Assembly: GCA_030762175.1 (NCBI GenBank)
Contig: CM060843.1
Location: 33,344,369-33,408,368, forward strand
DNA length: 64,000 nt
Source of the DNA: Metallyticus violacea
Taxonomy: Eukaryota; Arthropoda; Insecta; Mantodea; Metallyticidae
Direction: 5' to 3'
Part shown: positions 26,501-41,085 of the stretch, piece after piece
Layout of the letters: the number at the start of each line of letters is the position of its first letter
How positions within the stretch are numbered: position 1 is the first letter of the stretch
Translations under genes and position numbers: made by a program
Notes under the pieces: model-generated
Databases searched by the model: none
What the model saw: only the letters and a program-made list of their open reading frames with translations
What the model was told of the DNA's origin: nothing

Positions 26501-28040
26501 CCTAACCTAAACTAAACTAAACTAAATTCAACTAAACTAAACTAAACTAAACTAACCTAACCTAACCTAACCTAACTTAAACTAAACAAACCTAACCTAA
26601 CCTAAACTAAATTAAACTAATTTAAACTATAAACTAAACTATAAATTAAACTAAACTTAAGTATAAACTAAGCTATAAACTAAACTATACTAAACTAAAT
26701 TGTAAACTAAACTAAACTTAGCTAAACTAAACTAAACTAAACTAACTTAATCTAAACCATCCTAACCTAACCTAAACTTATTTAAACTAAACTAAGCTAA
26801 CCTAATCTAGCCTAAATTAAACTAACCTAAACGAAACTAAATAATCTAAACTAAACTAAACCAAACTAAACTAAACTAAACTAAACCATATACTAAACTA
26901 TAAACTAATCTAAACTAAATTATAAACTGAACTATAAATTAAACTAAACTAAAATAAATTAAAATAAATTAAACTAAACTAAATTAAACAAAACTAAACT
27001 AAACTGAACTATAAACTAAACTTAACGAAACTAAACTATAAACTAAACGACACTAAACTAAAATAACCTAACCTAAAATAACTCAACCGAACCTAACCTA
27101 ACCAAAACTAAACTAAACTAAACTTAACTAAACTAACACTACCTAACCTAACCTAACCTAAAGTAAACTGAACTAAACAAAACTAAACTAACGTAACCTA
27201 ATCTAAACTGAACTAAACTAAACTACACTAAACTAAACTAATCTAACCTAATCTAACTTAAGCTAAACTAACCTAACCTAACATAAGCTAACCTAACCTA
27301 AACTAAACTAAACTTAAGTAAACAAAACTAAACTAAACTAACCTAACCTAACCTAAGCTACACTAAACTAAACTAAACTAAACTAATCTAAAGTAAACGA
27401 ATTTTAATTATAAACTAAGCCATAAACTAAACTATAAACTAAACTATTAAGTAAACTATACTATAAACTAAACTATAATGTAAACTAAACTAAATTATAA
27501 ACTAAACTAAAGTTAACTAAACTAAACTATAAAATAAACTAAACTAATCTAAACTAAACTGAACTAAACTAAAGTAATCTAAACTAGCCTAAAGTAAACT
27601 GTAAACTTAACTATAAACTAAACTATAAACTAAAATGTGACCAAAACTAAACTAAACTATAATCTAAACTATAAACTAAACTAAAATTATCTAAACTATA
27701 AATTAAATAAACTAAATTAAACTAAACTAAACTAAATTAACCTAACCAAACCGAACCTAACTTAACCTAAACTAAACGAAACTAAACTTAACTAAACTAA
27801 ACTAAAGTAAACTGACCTAACCTAAACTAACCTAACCTAATCAAACCTATGCTAAACTAACCTAACCTAACATAACCTAACCTAACCTAAACTAAACTTA
27901 AATAAACTAAACTAAACTAAACTAATCTAAACTAAACTAATTTAAACTATAAACTTAACTATAAACTAAACTAAAATAAAATAAACTAATCTATTCTCAC
28001 CTAACCTATTCTAAACTAAACTAAACTAAACTAAACTAAG
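26501..28040 (+). repeat. Irregular satellite stretch between H copies
   Basis: Pentamer DNA with fewer clear landmarks than its surroundings. It has a degenerate eta-like cgacactaaac near 27047, aatgtgacc near 27634 and no alpha, beta or zeta. I could not align it as one piece with another unit. It may be a decayed or much-recombined unit. No gene or mobile element is visible. Confidence 0.6.
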
Positions 28041-29960
28041 CTAAACTAATCCAAAATAGCCTAAACTAAACTATAAACTAGATTATAAACTAAATGATAA
28101 ACTTAAGTATTCAGAAAACTAAAATAAACTATAAATTAAAACTAAACTAAACTAAACTAAACTATTCTAACCCAAACTAACCTAACCTAAAATAAACTAA
28201 ACTAAACTAACCTAACCTAAACTAAACAAAACTAAAATATAAAATTAACTAAACTAAACTATAATCTAAACTATAAACTAAACTAAATTTAACTAAACTA
28301 TAAATTAACTACACTAAATTAAAATAAAATGAACTAAACTAACCTAACCAAACCTAACCTAACCTAAACAAAACTAAACTAAACTAACTTAACATAACCT
28401 AACCTAACCTTACCTACCCTAAACTAAACGAAACTAAACTAAACTAAACTAAACTAAACTAAATTATACTAAACTATAAAATAAACTATAAACTAAACTA
28501 AACTATAAACCTAACTAATCACTAAACTAAACTAAAATAAATTAACGAAACTATAAACTAAACTAAACTTAGCTAAACTAAACTAAACTAAACTAACCTA
28601 ATCAGCCTAACCTGATCTAAAATAAACAAAACTAAATTAAACTAAACTAAATTAAACAAAACTAAACTAAACTAAAATAAATAAAACTAAACTAAACTAA
28701 ATTAAACTAAACTAAACTTAACTAAACTAAACTATAAAATAAACTAAATAAACAAAACTAAACTAAACGTTACTAAATTAACCTAACCAAACCTAACCTA
28801 AACTAAACCAAACTAAACTAAACTAATCTAAAATAGCCTAAACTAAACTATAAACTAAACTATGAACTTAAGTATAAAATAAACTAAACTAAACTATAAA
28901 CTAAACTAAACTAAACTATCCTAACCACACCTAACCGAAACTAAACTAAACTAAACTAACCTAACATAAACTAAATTAAACTAAAATAGAAAATAAACTA
29001 AACTATAATCTAAACTATAAACTAAACTAAATTTAACTTAACTATAAATTAAATAAACTAAATTAAACTAAACTAAACTAAATTAACCTAACCAAACCTA
29101 ACCTAACTTAACCAAAACTAAACTAAACGAATCTAAACTAAACTAAGTTAAAATAAACTAAACTAAACTATACTAATCCATAAACTAAACTAAACTATAA
29201 ACTTAACTATACACTAAACTAAACTAAACTAAATTAACGAAACTATAAACTAAACTAAAATTAGCTAAACTAACCTAACCTAACCTAACCTAACCAAACT
29301 AAACCTAACCTAACCTAAACTAAACTAAACTAAACGAAACTAAACTAAACTAACCTAACCTAAACTAAACTAAACTAAACTAAACTCACCTAACATAACC
29401 TAAGCTAACCTAACCTAAACTAAACTAAAGTAAACTAAACTAACCTAACCTAACCTAAACGAAACTAAACTAAACGAAACAGAACTAATCTAAACCAAAC
29501 CAAACGAAACCAAACTAAACCATAAACTAAACTATAAACTAAACTAAACTAAATTATAAACTAAGCTAAACTATAAATAAACTAAAATAAACTAAACTAA
29601 ACTAAATTAACATAACTTCACCTAACCTAACCTAACCTAAACTAAACTTAAGTAAACTAAACTAAACTAATCTGAACTAAACTAATTTAAAATATAAACT
29701 AAACTATAAACTAAACTAAACTAAACTAAACTAAACTAAACTAAACTATCCTAACCTAACCTAAACTAAACTAATCTAACCTAACCTAACCTAATCTAAA
29801 CTACACTAAACTAAACTAAATTATAAACTAAACTAAACTATAAATAAACTAAAATTATCTACAATAAACTAAACTATGCTAAACTAAAGTAACCTGACTT
29901 AACCTAACCTAACCTAAACTAAAATAAATTACCCTAACCTAACGTAACGTAAAGTAAACT
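28041..29960 (+). repeat. Second H-like copy (body without hairpin)
   Basis: ccaaaatagcc at 28051 repeats 25145 (offset 2906), followed by the same aactagattataaac and aagtattca. The copy then runs through ctaatcagcc near 28609, delta at 28864 and ccacacctaaccg. It enters an A-type end near 29600 and reaches alpha at 29961. It lacks hairpin and beta, so it duplicates the middle of an H unit only. Confidence 0.7.
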
Positions 29961-32222
29961 AATCCAAAATAAACTAACTAAGCTAATCTAAACTAAACTA
30001 CAATAAACTAAACTATACTAAACTATATACTTAACTATAAACTAAACTAAACTAATTAATAAACTAAACTATAAACTAAACTAAACATAACTAAACTAAA
30101 CTAAACTAAACTAACTTAACCTAACATAACCTAACGTAACCGAACCTAACCTAAACGAAACGAAACTAAACTAAACTAAACTACACTATAAACTAAAGTA
30201 AACTATAAACTAAACTATAAACTATACTAAACTATAAACTAAACTAAACTAAACTAAAGTAAAATAACCTAAACTAACCTAACCTAAGCTAAACTAAGCT
30301 AAACTAAACTAAACTAACATAACCTAACCTAACCTAAACTAAACTAACATAAACTAAACTAAAATAAACTAACCTAACATAACCTAACCTAAATAACCTA
30401 ATCTAAATTAAACTCAACTAACCTATGCTCACCTAACCTAAACTAAACTAAAATAAACCAAACTAAACTAAACTAAACTAACCTAACCCAACCTAAACTA
30501 AACCAAGCTAAACTAAACTAAACTAAACTATAAACTAAACAAAACTTAACTAAACTAAACTAAACCAAAATACGCTAACCTAACCTAACCTAAACTAACC
30601 TAACCCAACCTAAACAAAACTAAACAAAACTAAAGTAAACTAAACTAAACTAATCTAAACTAAACTAACCTAACCTAACCTAACATAACCTAACGTAACC
30701 TAAACTTAACTAAACTATAAACTTAACTAAACTACCCTAACCAAACCTAACCTAAACTAAAATAAACTAAACTAATCTAACCTACCCTAAACTAAACTAA
30801 ACTAAACTATACTATACTATAAACTAAACTAAACTAAACTATATGCTAAACTAAACTAAAGTATAAATTAACTAAACTAAACTAAACTTAACTAAAGTAA
30901 CCTAACCTAACCTAACCTAACTTAAACTAAACTAAATTAACCTAACCTAAGCTAAAATGAGCTAAACTATACTAAACTAAACTAAATTAAACTAAACAAA
31001 AGTGTAAACTTAACCATAAACTAAACTAAACTAAACTATAAACTAAACTAAACTAAACTAAATTGTACAGTAAAGAAAATTTAATTAAACTAAATTAAAA
31101 TAAACTCAACTAAACTGAACTATAAACTAAACTAAACAAATCCAAACTATAAACTATACTAAACTAAAGTAAACTAACCTAAACTAACCTGACATATTCT
31201 AAACTGAACTAAACTAAAATAAACTAAACTAAACTATAAACTAAACCATAAACTAAACTAAACTATAAACTGAACTAAACTAAATTAAAAATTAAACTGT
31301 ATACTAAACTAAACTAAACTAAAATAAAATAAATTAAACAAAACTAAATTAAACAAAACTAAACTATACTAAACCAAACTAAACTGAACTATAAACTAAA
31401 TTATAAACTAAACGAGTCAAATCTAAACTAAACTAAACTACACTAACCTAACCTAACATAACCTAACCTAACCTAACATAACCTAACCTAACCTAACCTA
31501 ACCTAACCTAAACTAAACTAAACTAAACTAAACTCACCTAACCTAACCTAAACTAAACTAAACTAAATTAAATTAACCTAACCTAATATAAAATGAACTT
31601 AACTAAACTAAACTAAACTACACTAACCAAACCTAACATAACCTAACCTAACCTAACCTAACCTAAACTAAACTTAAGTAAACTAAACTAAACTAAACTA
31701 ATCTAAACTAAACTAATTTAAACTATATACTAAACTATAAACTAAACTAAACTAAACTAAACTAAAATAAACTAAACTAAAATATCCTAACCTAACCTAA
31801 CCTAAACTAAACTAAACTAATCTAACCTAACCTAACCTAATCTAAACTACACTAAACTAAACTAAATTAAACTTAACTAAACTAAAGTAACCTAACTTCA
31901 CCTAACCTAACCTAACCCAAACAAAACTAAACTTACCTAACCTAACCTAACCTAACGTAAACTATACTAATCTAAACTAAACTAATTAAGCTAAACTAAA
32001 CTAAACTAAACTGAACTAAACTATCCTAACCTTAATTAAATTAATCTAACCTAACCTAAACTAACCGAAACTAAACTAAACTGTAAACTAAACTATAAAC
32101 TAAACTAAACTAAACTATAAATTATCTAAACTAAACTAAACTATGCTAAACTAAAGTAACCTGACTTAACCTAACCTAAACTAAAATAAATTAACCTAAC
32201 CTAACGTAAAGTAAGGTAAACT
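29961..32222 (+). repeat. Type A unit (2262 bases)
   Basis: Alpha 29961, beta 30140, zeta 31065, eta 31413, next alpha 32223. It contains a six-unit CCTAA run at 31482-31511. Parts of it (30421-31440) are the closest match to 52530-53550. The usual aagctt before the next alpha is changed to aagcta near 31988. Confidence 0.85.
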
Positions 32223-32935
32223 AATCCAAAATAAACTAACTAAGCTAATCTAAACTAAACTACACTAAACTAAACAATACTAAACTATAAACTTAACTAT
32301 AAACTAAACTAAACTAATTAATAAACTAAACTATAAACTAAACTAAACATAACTAAACTAAACTAAACTAAACTAACTTAACCTAACATAACCTAACGTA
32401 ACCGAACCTAACCTAAACGAAACGAAACTATACTAAAATAAACTACACTATAAACTAAATTAAACTATAAACTAAACTATAAACTATACTAAACTATAAA
32501 CTAAACTAAACTACACTAAAGTAAAATAACCTAAACTAACCTAACCTAAGCTAAACTAAGCTAAACTAAACTAAACTAACATAACCTAACCTAACATAAC
32601 CTATACTAACCTAATCTAAATTAAACTAAACTAACCTATGCTCACCTAACCTAAACTAAACTAAAATAAACCAAACAAAACTAAACTAATCTAAAATAGC
32701 CTAAACTAAACTATAAACAAAATTATGAACTTAAGTATAAAATAAACTAAGATAAACTATAAACTAAAACTAATCTAAACTAAACCAAACTATCCTAACC
32801 ACACCTAACCGAAACTAAACTAAACTAAACTAAACTAAACTAACTTAACATAAACTAAACTAAACTAAAATATAAAATAAACTAAACTATAATCTAAACT
32901 ATAAACTAAACTAAATTTAAATAAACTATAAATTA

Positions 32936-32967
<32 letters not shown>

Positions 32968-35178
32968 AAACCTAACCAAACCTAACCTAACTTAAGCTAA
33001 ACTAAACTAAACGAATCTAAACTAAACTAAGTTAAAATAAACTAAACTAAACTATACTAAACCATAAACTAAACTAAACTATAAACTTTACTATACACTA
33101 AACTAAACTAAATTAAATTAACGAAACTATAAACTAAACTAAAGTTAGCTAAACTAACCTAACCTAACCTAACCAAACTAAACCTAACCTAACCTAACCT
33201 AAACTAAACTAAACGAAACTAAACTAAACTAACCTAACCTAAACTAAACTAAACTGCCGTAACCTAAACTAACCTAACCTAATAAACCTATGCTAAACTA
33301 ACCTAACCTAACATAAACTAACCTAACCTAAACTAAACTTAAATAAACTAAACTAAACTAAATTAATCTAAACTAAACTAATTTAAACTATAAACTTAAC
33401 TATAAACTAAACTAAACTAAAATAAACTAAACTATTCTCACCTAACCTAACCTAAACTAAACTAAACTAATCTAACCTAACTTAACCTAACCTAAACTAC
33501 ACTAAACTAAATTAATTATAAACCAAACTAAACTGTAAATAAACTAAAATAAACTAAACTAAACTAAAGTAACATAACTTCACCTATCCTAACCTAACCG
33601 AAACTAAACTAAAATTACCTAACCTAACCTAACCTAAAGTAAACTATACTAATCTAAACTAAACTAACTAAGCTTAACTGAAACCTAAACTAAACTAAAT
33701 TCACTAAACTAAACTAAACTAAACTATACTAAACTAAACTAACCTCACCTAACCTTACCTAACCTAAACTAAACTTAACTAAACTAAGCAATAAACTAAC
33801 CAAAACTAAACTATAAACTAAATTATAATCTAACAAAATTAAATTTAACTATCCTATCCTTACCTAACCTAAACTAACCTAAAATAAACTAAACTAACCT
33901 AACCTAACCTAACCTAACCAAACTAAACCTAACCATACCTAAACTAAACTAAACTAAACGAAACTAAACTAAACTAACCTAACCTAAACTAAACTACTAA
34001 ACTAAAATAAACTCACCTAACATAACCTAAGCTAACCTAACCTAAACTAAACTAAAGTAAACTAAACTAACCTAACTCAACCTAACCTAAATTAAACTAA
34101 ACTAAACTAAGCTAACCTAACCTAAACTAAACTAAACTAAAACAAACAGAACTAAACTAAACCAAACCAAACTAAACTAAACTAAACCATAAACTAAACT
34201 ATAATCTAAACTAAACTAAATTAAAAACTAAACTATATACTAAACTAAACTAAACTAAATTAAAATAAATGAAACAAAACTAAATTAAACAAATCTAAAC
34301 TATACTAAACTAAACTAAAATGAACTATAAACTAAACTATAAACTAAACGAGTAAAATCTAAATTAACCAAACTAAACTACACTAACCTAACCTAACATA
34401 ACCTAACTTAACCTAACCTAACCTAACCTAAACTATACTAAATTAACTAACCTAACCTAACCTAAACTAAACTAAATTAAATTAACCTAACCTAATATAA
34501 ACTGAACTAAACTAAACTGAACTAAACTACACTAACCTAACCTAACATAACCTAACCTAACCTAACCTAAACTAAACTTAAGTAAACTAAACTAAACTAA
34601 ACTAATCTAAACTAAACAAATTTAAACTATAAACTAAACTATAAACTAAACTAAACTAAAATAAAATAAACTAAACTAAACTATCCTAACCTATCCTAAC
34701 CTAAACTAAGCTAAACTAATCTAACCTTAACTAACCTAACCTAAACTACACTAAACTAAACTAAATTATAAACTAAACTTAATTATAAATAAACTAAAAT
34801 AAACTAAACTAAATTAAACTAATCTAAACTAAAGTAACCTAACTTCACCTAACCTAACCTAACCTAAACTAAACTAAACTTACCTAACCTAACCTAACCT
34901 AACGCAAACTATACTAATCTAAACTAAACTAACTAAGCTTAACTAAACTAAACTAAACTGAACTAAACTATCCTAACCTAAAATAAATTAATCTAACCTA
35001 ACCTAACCAAAACGAAACAAACTGAACTAAACTGTAAACTAAACTATAAACTAAACTAAACTAAACTATAAATTATCTAAACTAAACTAAACTAAGCTAA
35101 ACTAAAGTAACCTGACTTAACCTAACCTAACCTAAACTAAAATAAATTAACCTAACCTAAGGTAACGTAAAGTAAACT
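32223..35178 (+). repeat. Type B+ unit (2956 bases)
   Basis: Begins as a B unit (beta 32402, delta 32727) but continues past the usual B end with the rare gccgtaacc (33256), an eta variant cgagtaaaat (34349) and aaaacgaaacaaac near 34989 before the next alpha at 35179. A deletion just after beta (near 32611) removes the acataaactaaac stretch kept in the 54.3 kb sister. From about 32650 on it matches the segment starting at 47410. Confidence 0.8.
33254..33262 (+). repeat. gccg mark of B+ units
   Basis: actgccgtaacc is one of very few gccg strings in the window. It recurs at 48011 (same context) and, as acagccgtaacc, at 55044. All three lie in the same place in B+ units, so they identify that lineage. 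No function is seen. Confidence 0.8.
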
Positions 35179-37351
35179 AATCCAAAATAAACTAACTAAG
35201 CTAATCTAAACTAAACTACACTAAACTAAACTATACTAAACTATATACTTAACTATAAACTAAATTAAACTAATTAATTAACTAAACTATAAACAAAACT
35301 AAACATAACTAAACTAAACTAAAATATAAACTAAATTAACCATAAACTAAACTAAAATAAACTAAACTATAAATTATCTAAACTAAACTATACTAAAGTA
35401 ACCTAACTCAACCTAACCTAACCTAACGTAAACTAAACTAAATTTACCGAATCTAATTCAAACTAAACTAAACTAGAAACTAAAGTAAACTATAAACTAA
35501 ACTATAAACTAAACTAAACTAAACTAAATTATAAATTATCTAAACTAAACTAAACTAAACTAAAGTAACCTAACTTAAACTAACCTAACCTAACCTAAAC
35601 TAAACTAAACTAACCTAACCCAACCTAACCTAAATTAAACTAAACTAAACTAAGCTAACCTAAACTAAACTAAACTAAAACAAACAGAACTAAACTAAAC
35701 CAAACCAAACTAAACTAAACTAAACCATAAACTAAACTATAAACTAAACTAAACTATATTAAAAATTAAACTATATACTAAACTAAACTATACTAAATTA
35801 AAATAAATTGAACAAAAGTAAATTAAACAAAACTAAACTATACTAAACCAAACTAAACTGAACTATAAACTAAATTATAAACTAAACGAGTCAAATCTAA
35901 ACTAAACTAAACTAAACTACACTAACCTAACCTAACATAAACTAACCTAACCTAACCTAACCTAACCTAACCTAACCTAAACTAAACTAAACTAAATTAA
36001 ACTCACCTAACCTAACCTAAACTAAACTAAACTAAATTAACATAACTTCACCTAACCTAACCTAACCTAACCTAAACTAAACTAAAATGACGTAACCTAA
36101 CCTAAAGTAAACTATACTAATCTAAACAAACTAACTAAGCTTAACTAAAACCTAAACTAAACTAAACTAAATTCACTAAACTAAACTAAACTAAACTATA
36201 CTAAACTAAACTAACCTAACCTAACCTTACCTAACCTAAACTAAATTTAACTAAACTAAACAATAAACTAAACTAAACTAAACTATAAACTAAATTATAA
36301 TCTAACTAAATTAAATTTAACTAACCTAACCTAACCTAACCTAAACTAACCTAAAATAAACTAAACTAACCTAACCTAACCTAACCTAACCAAACTAAAC
36401 CTAACCTAACATAAACTAAACTAAACTAAACGAAACTAAACTAAACTAACCTAAACTAAACTAAACTAAACTACTAAACTAAAATAAACTCACCTAACAT
36501 AACCTAAGCTAACCTAACCTAAACTAAACTAAAGTAAACTAAACTAACCTAACCCAACCTAACCTAAATTAAACTAAACTAAACTAAGCTAACCTAACCT
36601 AAACTAAACTAAACTAAAACAAACAGAACTAAACTAAACCAAACCAAACTAAACTAAACTAAACCATAAACTAAACTATAAACTAAACTAAACTATATTA
36701 GAAATTAAACTATATACTAAACTAAACTAAACTAAATTAAAATAAATTAAACAAAATTAAATTAAACAAAACTAAACTATACTAAACGAAACTAAACTGA
36801 AATATAAATTAAATTATAAACTAAACGAGTCAAATCTAAACTAAACTAAACTAAACTACACTAACCTAACCTAACATAACCTAACCTAACCTAACCTAAC
36901 GTAAACTAAACTAAACTAAATTAAACTCACCTAACCTAACCTAAACTAAACTAAATTAAATTAACCTAACCAAATACAAACTGAACTTAACTAAACTAAA
37001 CTACACTAACCAAACCTAACATAACCTAACCTAACCTAAACTAAACTTAAGTAAACTAACCTAAACTAAACTAATATGAACTAAACTAATTTAAACTATA
37101 AACTAAACTAAACTAAAATAAACTAAACTAAACTATCCTAACCTAACCTAACCTAAACTAAACTAATCTAACCTAACCTAACCTAATCTAAACCACACTA
37201 AACTAAACTAAATTATAAACTAAACTAAACTATAAATAAACTAAAATTATCTAAACTAAACTAAACTATGCTAAACAAAATAACCTGATTTAACCTAACC
37301 TAACCTAAACTAAAATAAATTAACCTAACCTAACGTAACGTAAAGTAAACT
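35179..37351 (+). repeat. Type C unit (2173 bases), lacking beta
   Basis: Starts with alpha, but within about 160 bases switches to aatataaactaaattaacc and the end part of a Y-like unit (ttaccgaatctaattc near 35452), so the beta box is absent. It has two eta boxes (35887 and 36826) and a seven-unit CCTAA run. Sisters are 49950-52133 (2184 bases) and 56139-58015 (1877 bases). The shared switch point shows one founding recombination that was then amplified. Confidence 0.82.
35946..35980 (+). repeat. Perfect CCTAA run, 7 units
   Basis: Seven CCTAA units within the C unit, repeated in its sister at 50722-50756. The third C unit has lost this region by deletion near 56895. Confidence 0.85.
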
Positions 37352-39441
37352 AATCCAAAATAAACTAACTAAGCTAATCTAAACTAAACTACACTGAACT
37401 AAACTATACTAAACTATATACTTAATTATAAACTAAACTAAACTAATTAATAAACTAAACTATAAACTAAACTAAACATAATTAACAAAACTAAACTAAA
37501 CTAACTTAACCTAACATAACCTAACGTAACCGAAACTAACGTAAACGAAACGAAACTAAACTAAACTAAACTACACTATAAACTAAAGTAAACTATAAAC
37601 TAAACTATAAACTATACTAAACTATAAACTAAACTAAACTAAACTAAAGTAAAATAACCTAAACTAACCTAACCTAAGCTAAACTAAGCTAAACTAAACT
37701 AAACTAACATAACCTAACCTAACCTAACCTAAACTAACATAAACTAAACTAAACTAAACTAACTTTAACATAACCTAACCTAAATAACCTAATCTAAATT
37801 AAACTAAACTAACCTATGCTCACCTAACCGAAACTAAACTAAAATAAACCAAACTAAAGTAAACTAAACTAACCTAACCCAACCTACACTAAACCAAGCT
37901 AAACTAAACTAAACTAAACTATAAACTAAACAAAACTTAACTAAACTAAACTAAACCAAAATACGCTAACCTAACCTAACCTAAACTAACCTAAACTAAC
38001 CTAAACAAAACTAAACAAAACTAAAGTAACCTAACCTAACCTAACCTAACCTAAACTAAACTAAATTAACCTAACCTAAGCTAACCTGAGCTAAACTATA
38101 CTAAACTAAATTAAACTAAACAAAAGTATAAACTTAACCATAAACTAAACTAAACTATAAACTAAACTTAACTAAACTAAATTGTACAGTAAAGAAAATT
38201 TATTTAAACTAAATTAAAATAAACTCAACTAAACTGAACTATAAACTAAACTAAACAAATCCAAACTATACACTATACTAAACTAAAGTAAACTAACCTA
38301 AACTAACCTGACATATCCTAAACTGAACTAAACTAAAATAAACTAAACTAAACTATAAATTAACCATAAACTAAACTAAACTATAAACTAAACTAAACTA
38401 AATTAAAAATTAAACTATATACTAAACTAAACTAAATTAAAATAAATTAAACAAAACTAAATTAAACAAAACTAAACTATACTAAACCAAACTAAACTGA
38501 ACTATAAACTAAATTATAAACTAAACGAGTCAAATCTAAACTAAACTAAACTACACTAACCTAACCTAACATAACCTAACATAACCTAACCTAACCTAAC
38601 CTAACCTAAACTAAACTAAATTAAACTCACCTAACCTAACCTAAACTAAACTAAACTAAATTAAATTAACCTAACCTAATATAAACTGAACTTAACTAAA
38701 CTAAACTAAACTACACTAACCAAACCTAACATAACCTAACATAATCTAACCTAACCTAACCTAAACTAAACTAAACTAAACTAAACTCACCTAACCTAAC
38801 CTAAACTAAACGAAACTAAATTAAATTTACCTAACCTAATATAAACTGAACTTAACTAAACTAAACTAAACTACACTAACCAAACCTAACATAACCTAAC
38901 CTAACCTAACCTAACCTAACCTAAACTAAACTCTAGTAAACTAAACTTAACTAAACTAATCTAAACTAAACTAATTTAAACTATAAACTAAACTATAAAC
39001 TAAACTAAACTAAACTAAAATAAACTAAACTATTCTATCCTAACCTAATCTAAACTAAACTAAACTAATCTAACCTAACCTAACCTAATCTAAACTACAC
39101 TAAACTAAACTAAATTAAACTTAACTAAACTAAAGTAACCTAACTTCACCTAACCTAACCTAACCTAAACAAAGCTAAACTTACCTAACCTAACCTAACC
39201 TAACGTAAACTATACTAATCTAAACTAAACTAACTAAGCTTAACTAAACTATACTAAACTGAACTAAACTATCCCAACCTTAATTAAATTAATCTAACCT
39301 AACATAAACTAACCGAAACTAAACTAAACTAAACTATAAATTATCTAAACTAAACTAAACTATGCTAAACTAAAGTAACCTGACTTAACCTAACCTAAAC
39401 TAAAATAAATTAACCTAACCTAACGTAACGTAAAGTAAACT
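37352..39441 (+). repeat. Type A unit (2090 bases)
   Basis: Alpha 37352, altered beta 37530 (ccgaaactaacg), zeta 38184, eta 38526, next alpha 39442. A loss near 38028 brings the part before zeta close to aaaactaaagtaacc. The piece with aatataaactgaac and acactaaccaaac is doubled (near 38677 and 38828). Confidence 0.83.
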
Positions 39442-41085
39442 AATCCAAAATAAACTAACTAAGCTAATCTAAACTAAACTAAACTATACTAAACTATATA
39501 CTTAACTATAAACTAAACTAAACTAATTAATAAACTAAACTATAAACTAAACTAAACATAACTAAACTAAACTAAACTAAACTAAACTAACTTTACCTAA
39601 CATAACCTAACGTAACCGAACCTAACCTAAACGAAACGAAACTAAACTAAACTAAACTACACTATAAACTAAAGTAAACTATAAACTAAACTATAAACTA
39701 TACTGAACTATAAACTAAACTAAACTAAACTAAAGTAAAATTACCTAAACTAACCTAACCTAAGCTAAACTAAGCTAAACTAAACTAAACTAACATAACC
39801 TAACCTAACATAACCTAACATAAACTAAACTAAACTAAACTAACCTAACATAACCTAACCTAAATAACCTAATCTAAATTAAACTAAACTAACCTATGCT
39901 CACCTAACCTAAACTAAACTAAAATAAACCAAACTAAACTAAACTAATCTAAAATAGCCTAAACTAAACTATAAACTAAACTATGAACTTAAGTATAAAA
40001 TAAACTAAACTAAACTATAAACTAAAACTAAACTAAACTAAACTAAACTATCATAACCACACCTAACGAAACTAAACTAAACTAAACTAAACTAACCTAA
40101 CATAAACTAAACTAAACTAAAATATGAAATAAACCAAACTATAATCTAAACTATAAACTAAACTAAATTTAACTAAAATATAAATTAAATAAACTAAATT
40201 AAACTAAACTAAACTAAATTAACCTAACGAAACCTAACCTAACTTAACCTAAACTAAACTAAACGAATCTAAACTAAACTAAGTTAAACTAAACTAAACT
40301 AAACTATACTAAACCATAAACTAAACTAAACTATAAACTTAACTATACACTAAACTAAACTAAACTAAATTAACGAAACTATAAACTAAACTAAAATTAG
40401 CTAAACTAACCTAACCTAACCTAACCTAACCTAACCAAACTAAACCTAACTTAACCTAAACTAAACTAAACTAAACGAAACTAAACTAAACTAACCTAAC
40501 CTAAACTAAACTAAACTAAACTCACCTAACATAACCTAACCTAAAATAAACTAAACTAAACTAAACTAATCTAAACTAAACTAATTTAAACTATAAACTA
40601 AACTATAAACTAAACTAAACTAAACTAAAATAAACTAAACTAAACTATCCTAACCTAACCTAAACTAAACTAAACTAATCTAACCTAACCTAACCTAATC
40701 TAAACTACACTAAACTAAACTAAATTAAACTTAACTAAACTAAAGTAACCTAACTTCACCTAACCTAACCTAACCTAAACAAAACTAAACTTACCTAACC
40801 TAACCTAACCTAACGTAAACTATACTAATCTAAACTAAACTAACTAAGCTTAAATAAACTAAACTAAACTGAACTAAACTATCCTAACCTAAATTAAATT
40901 AATCTAACCTAACCTAAACTAACCGAAACTAAACTAAACTAAACTGTAAACTAAACTATAAATTAAACTAAACTAAACTATAAATTATCTAAACTAAACT
41001 AAACTATGCTAAACTAAAGTAACCTGACTTAACCTAACCTAAACTAAAATAAATTAACCTAACCTAACGTAACGTAAAGTAAACT
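39442..41085 (+). repeat. Type B unit (1644 bases)
   Basis: Alpha 39442, beta 39616, delta 39985, next alpha 41086. Same length as 15901-17544 and in the same A-B-A' order, so 39442-44047 is a sister of 15901-20660 (offset 23541 at the start, about 23380-23390 towards the end). Confidence 0.85.

Noticed and set aside
27040..27060. Seventeenth eta box
   Set aside because: cgacactaaac resembles eta only in its first bases, and the context is not that of an A unit.
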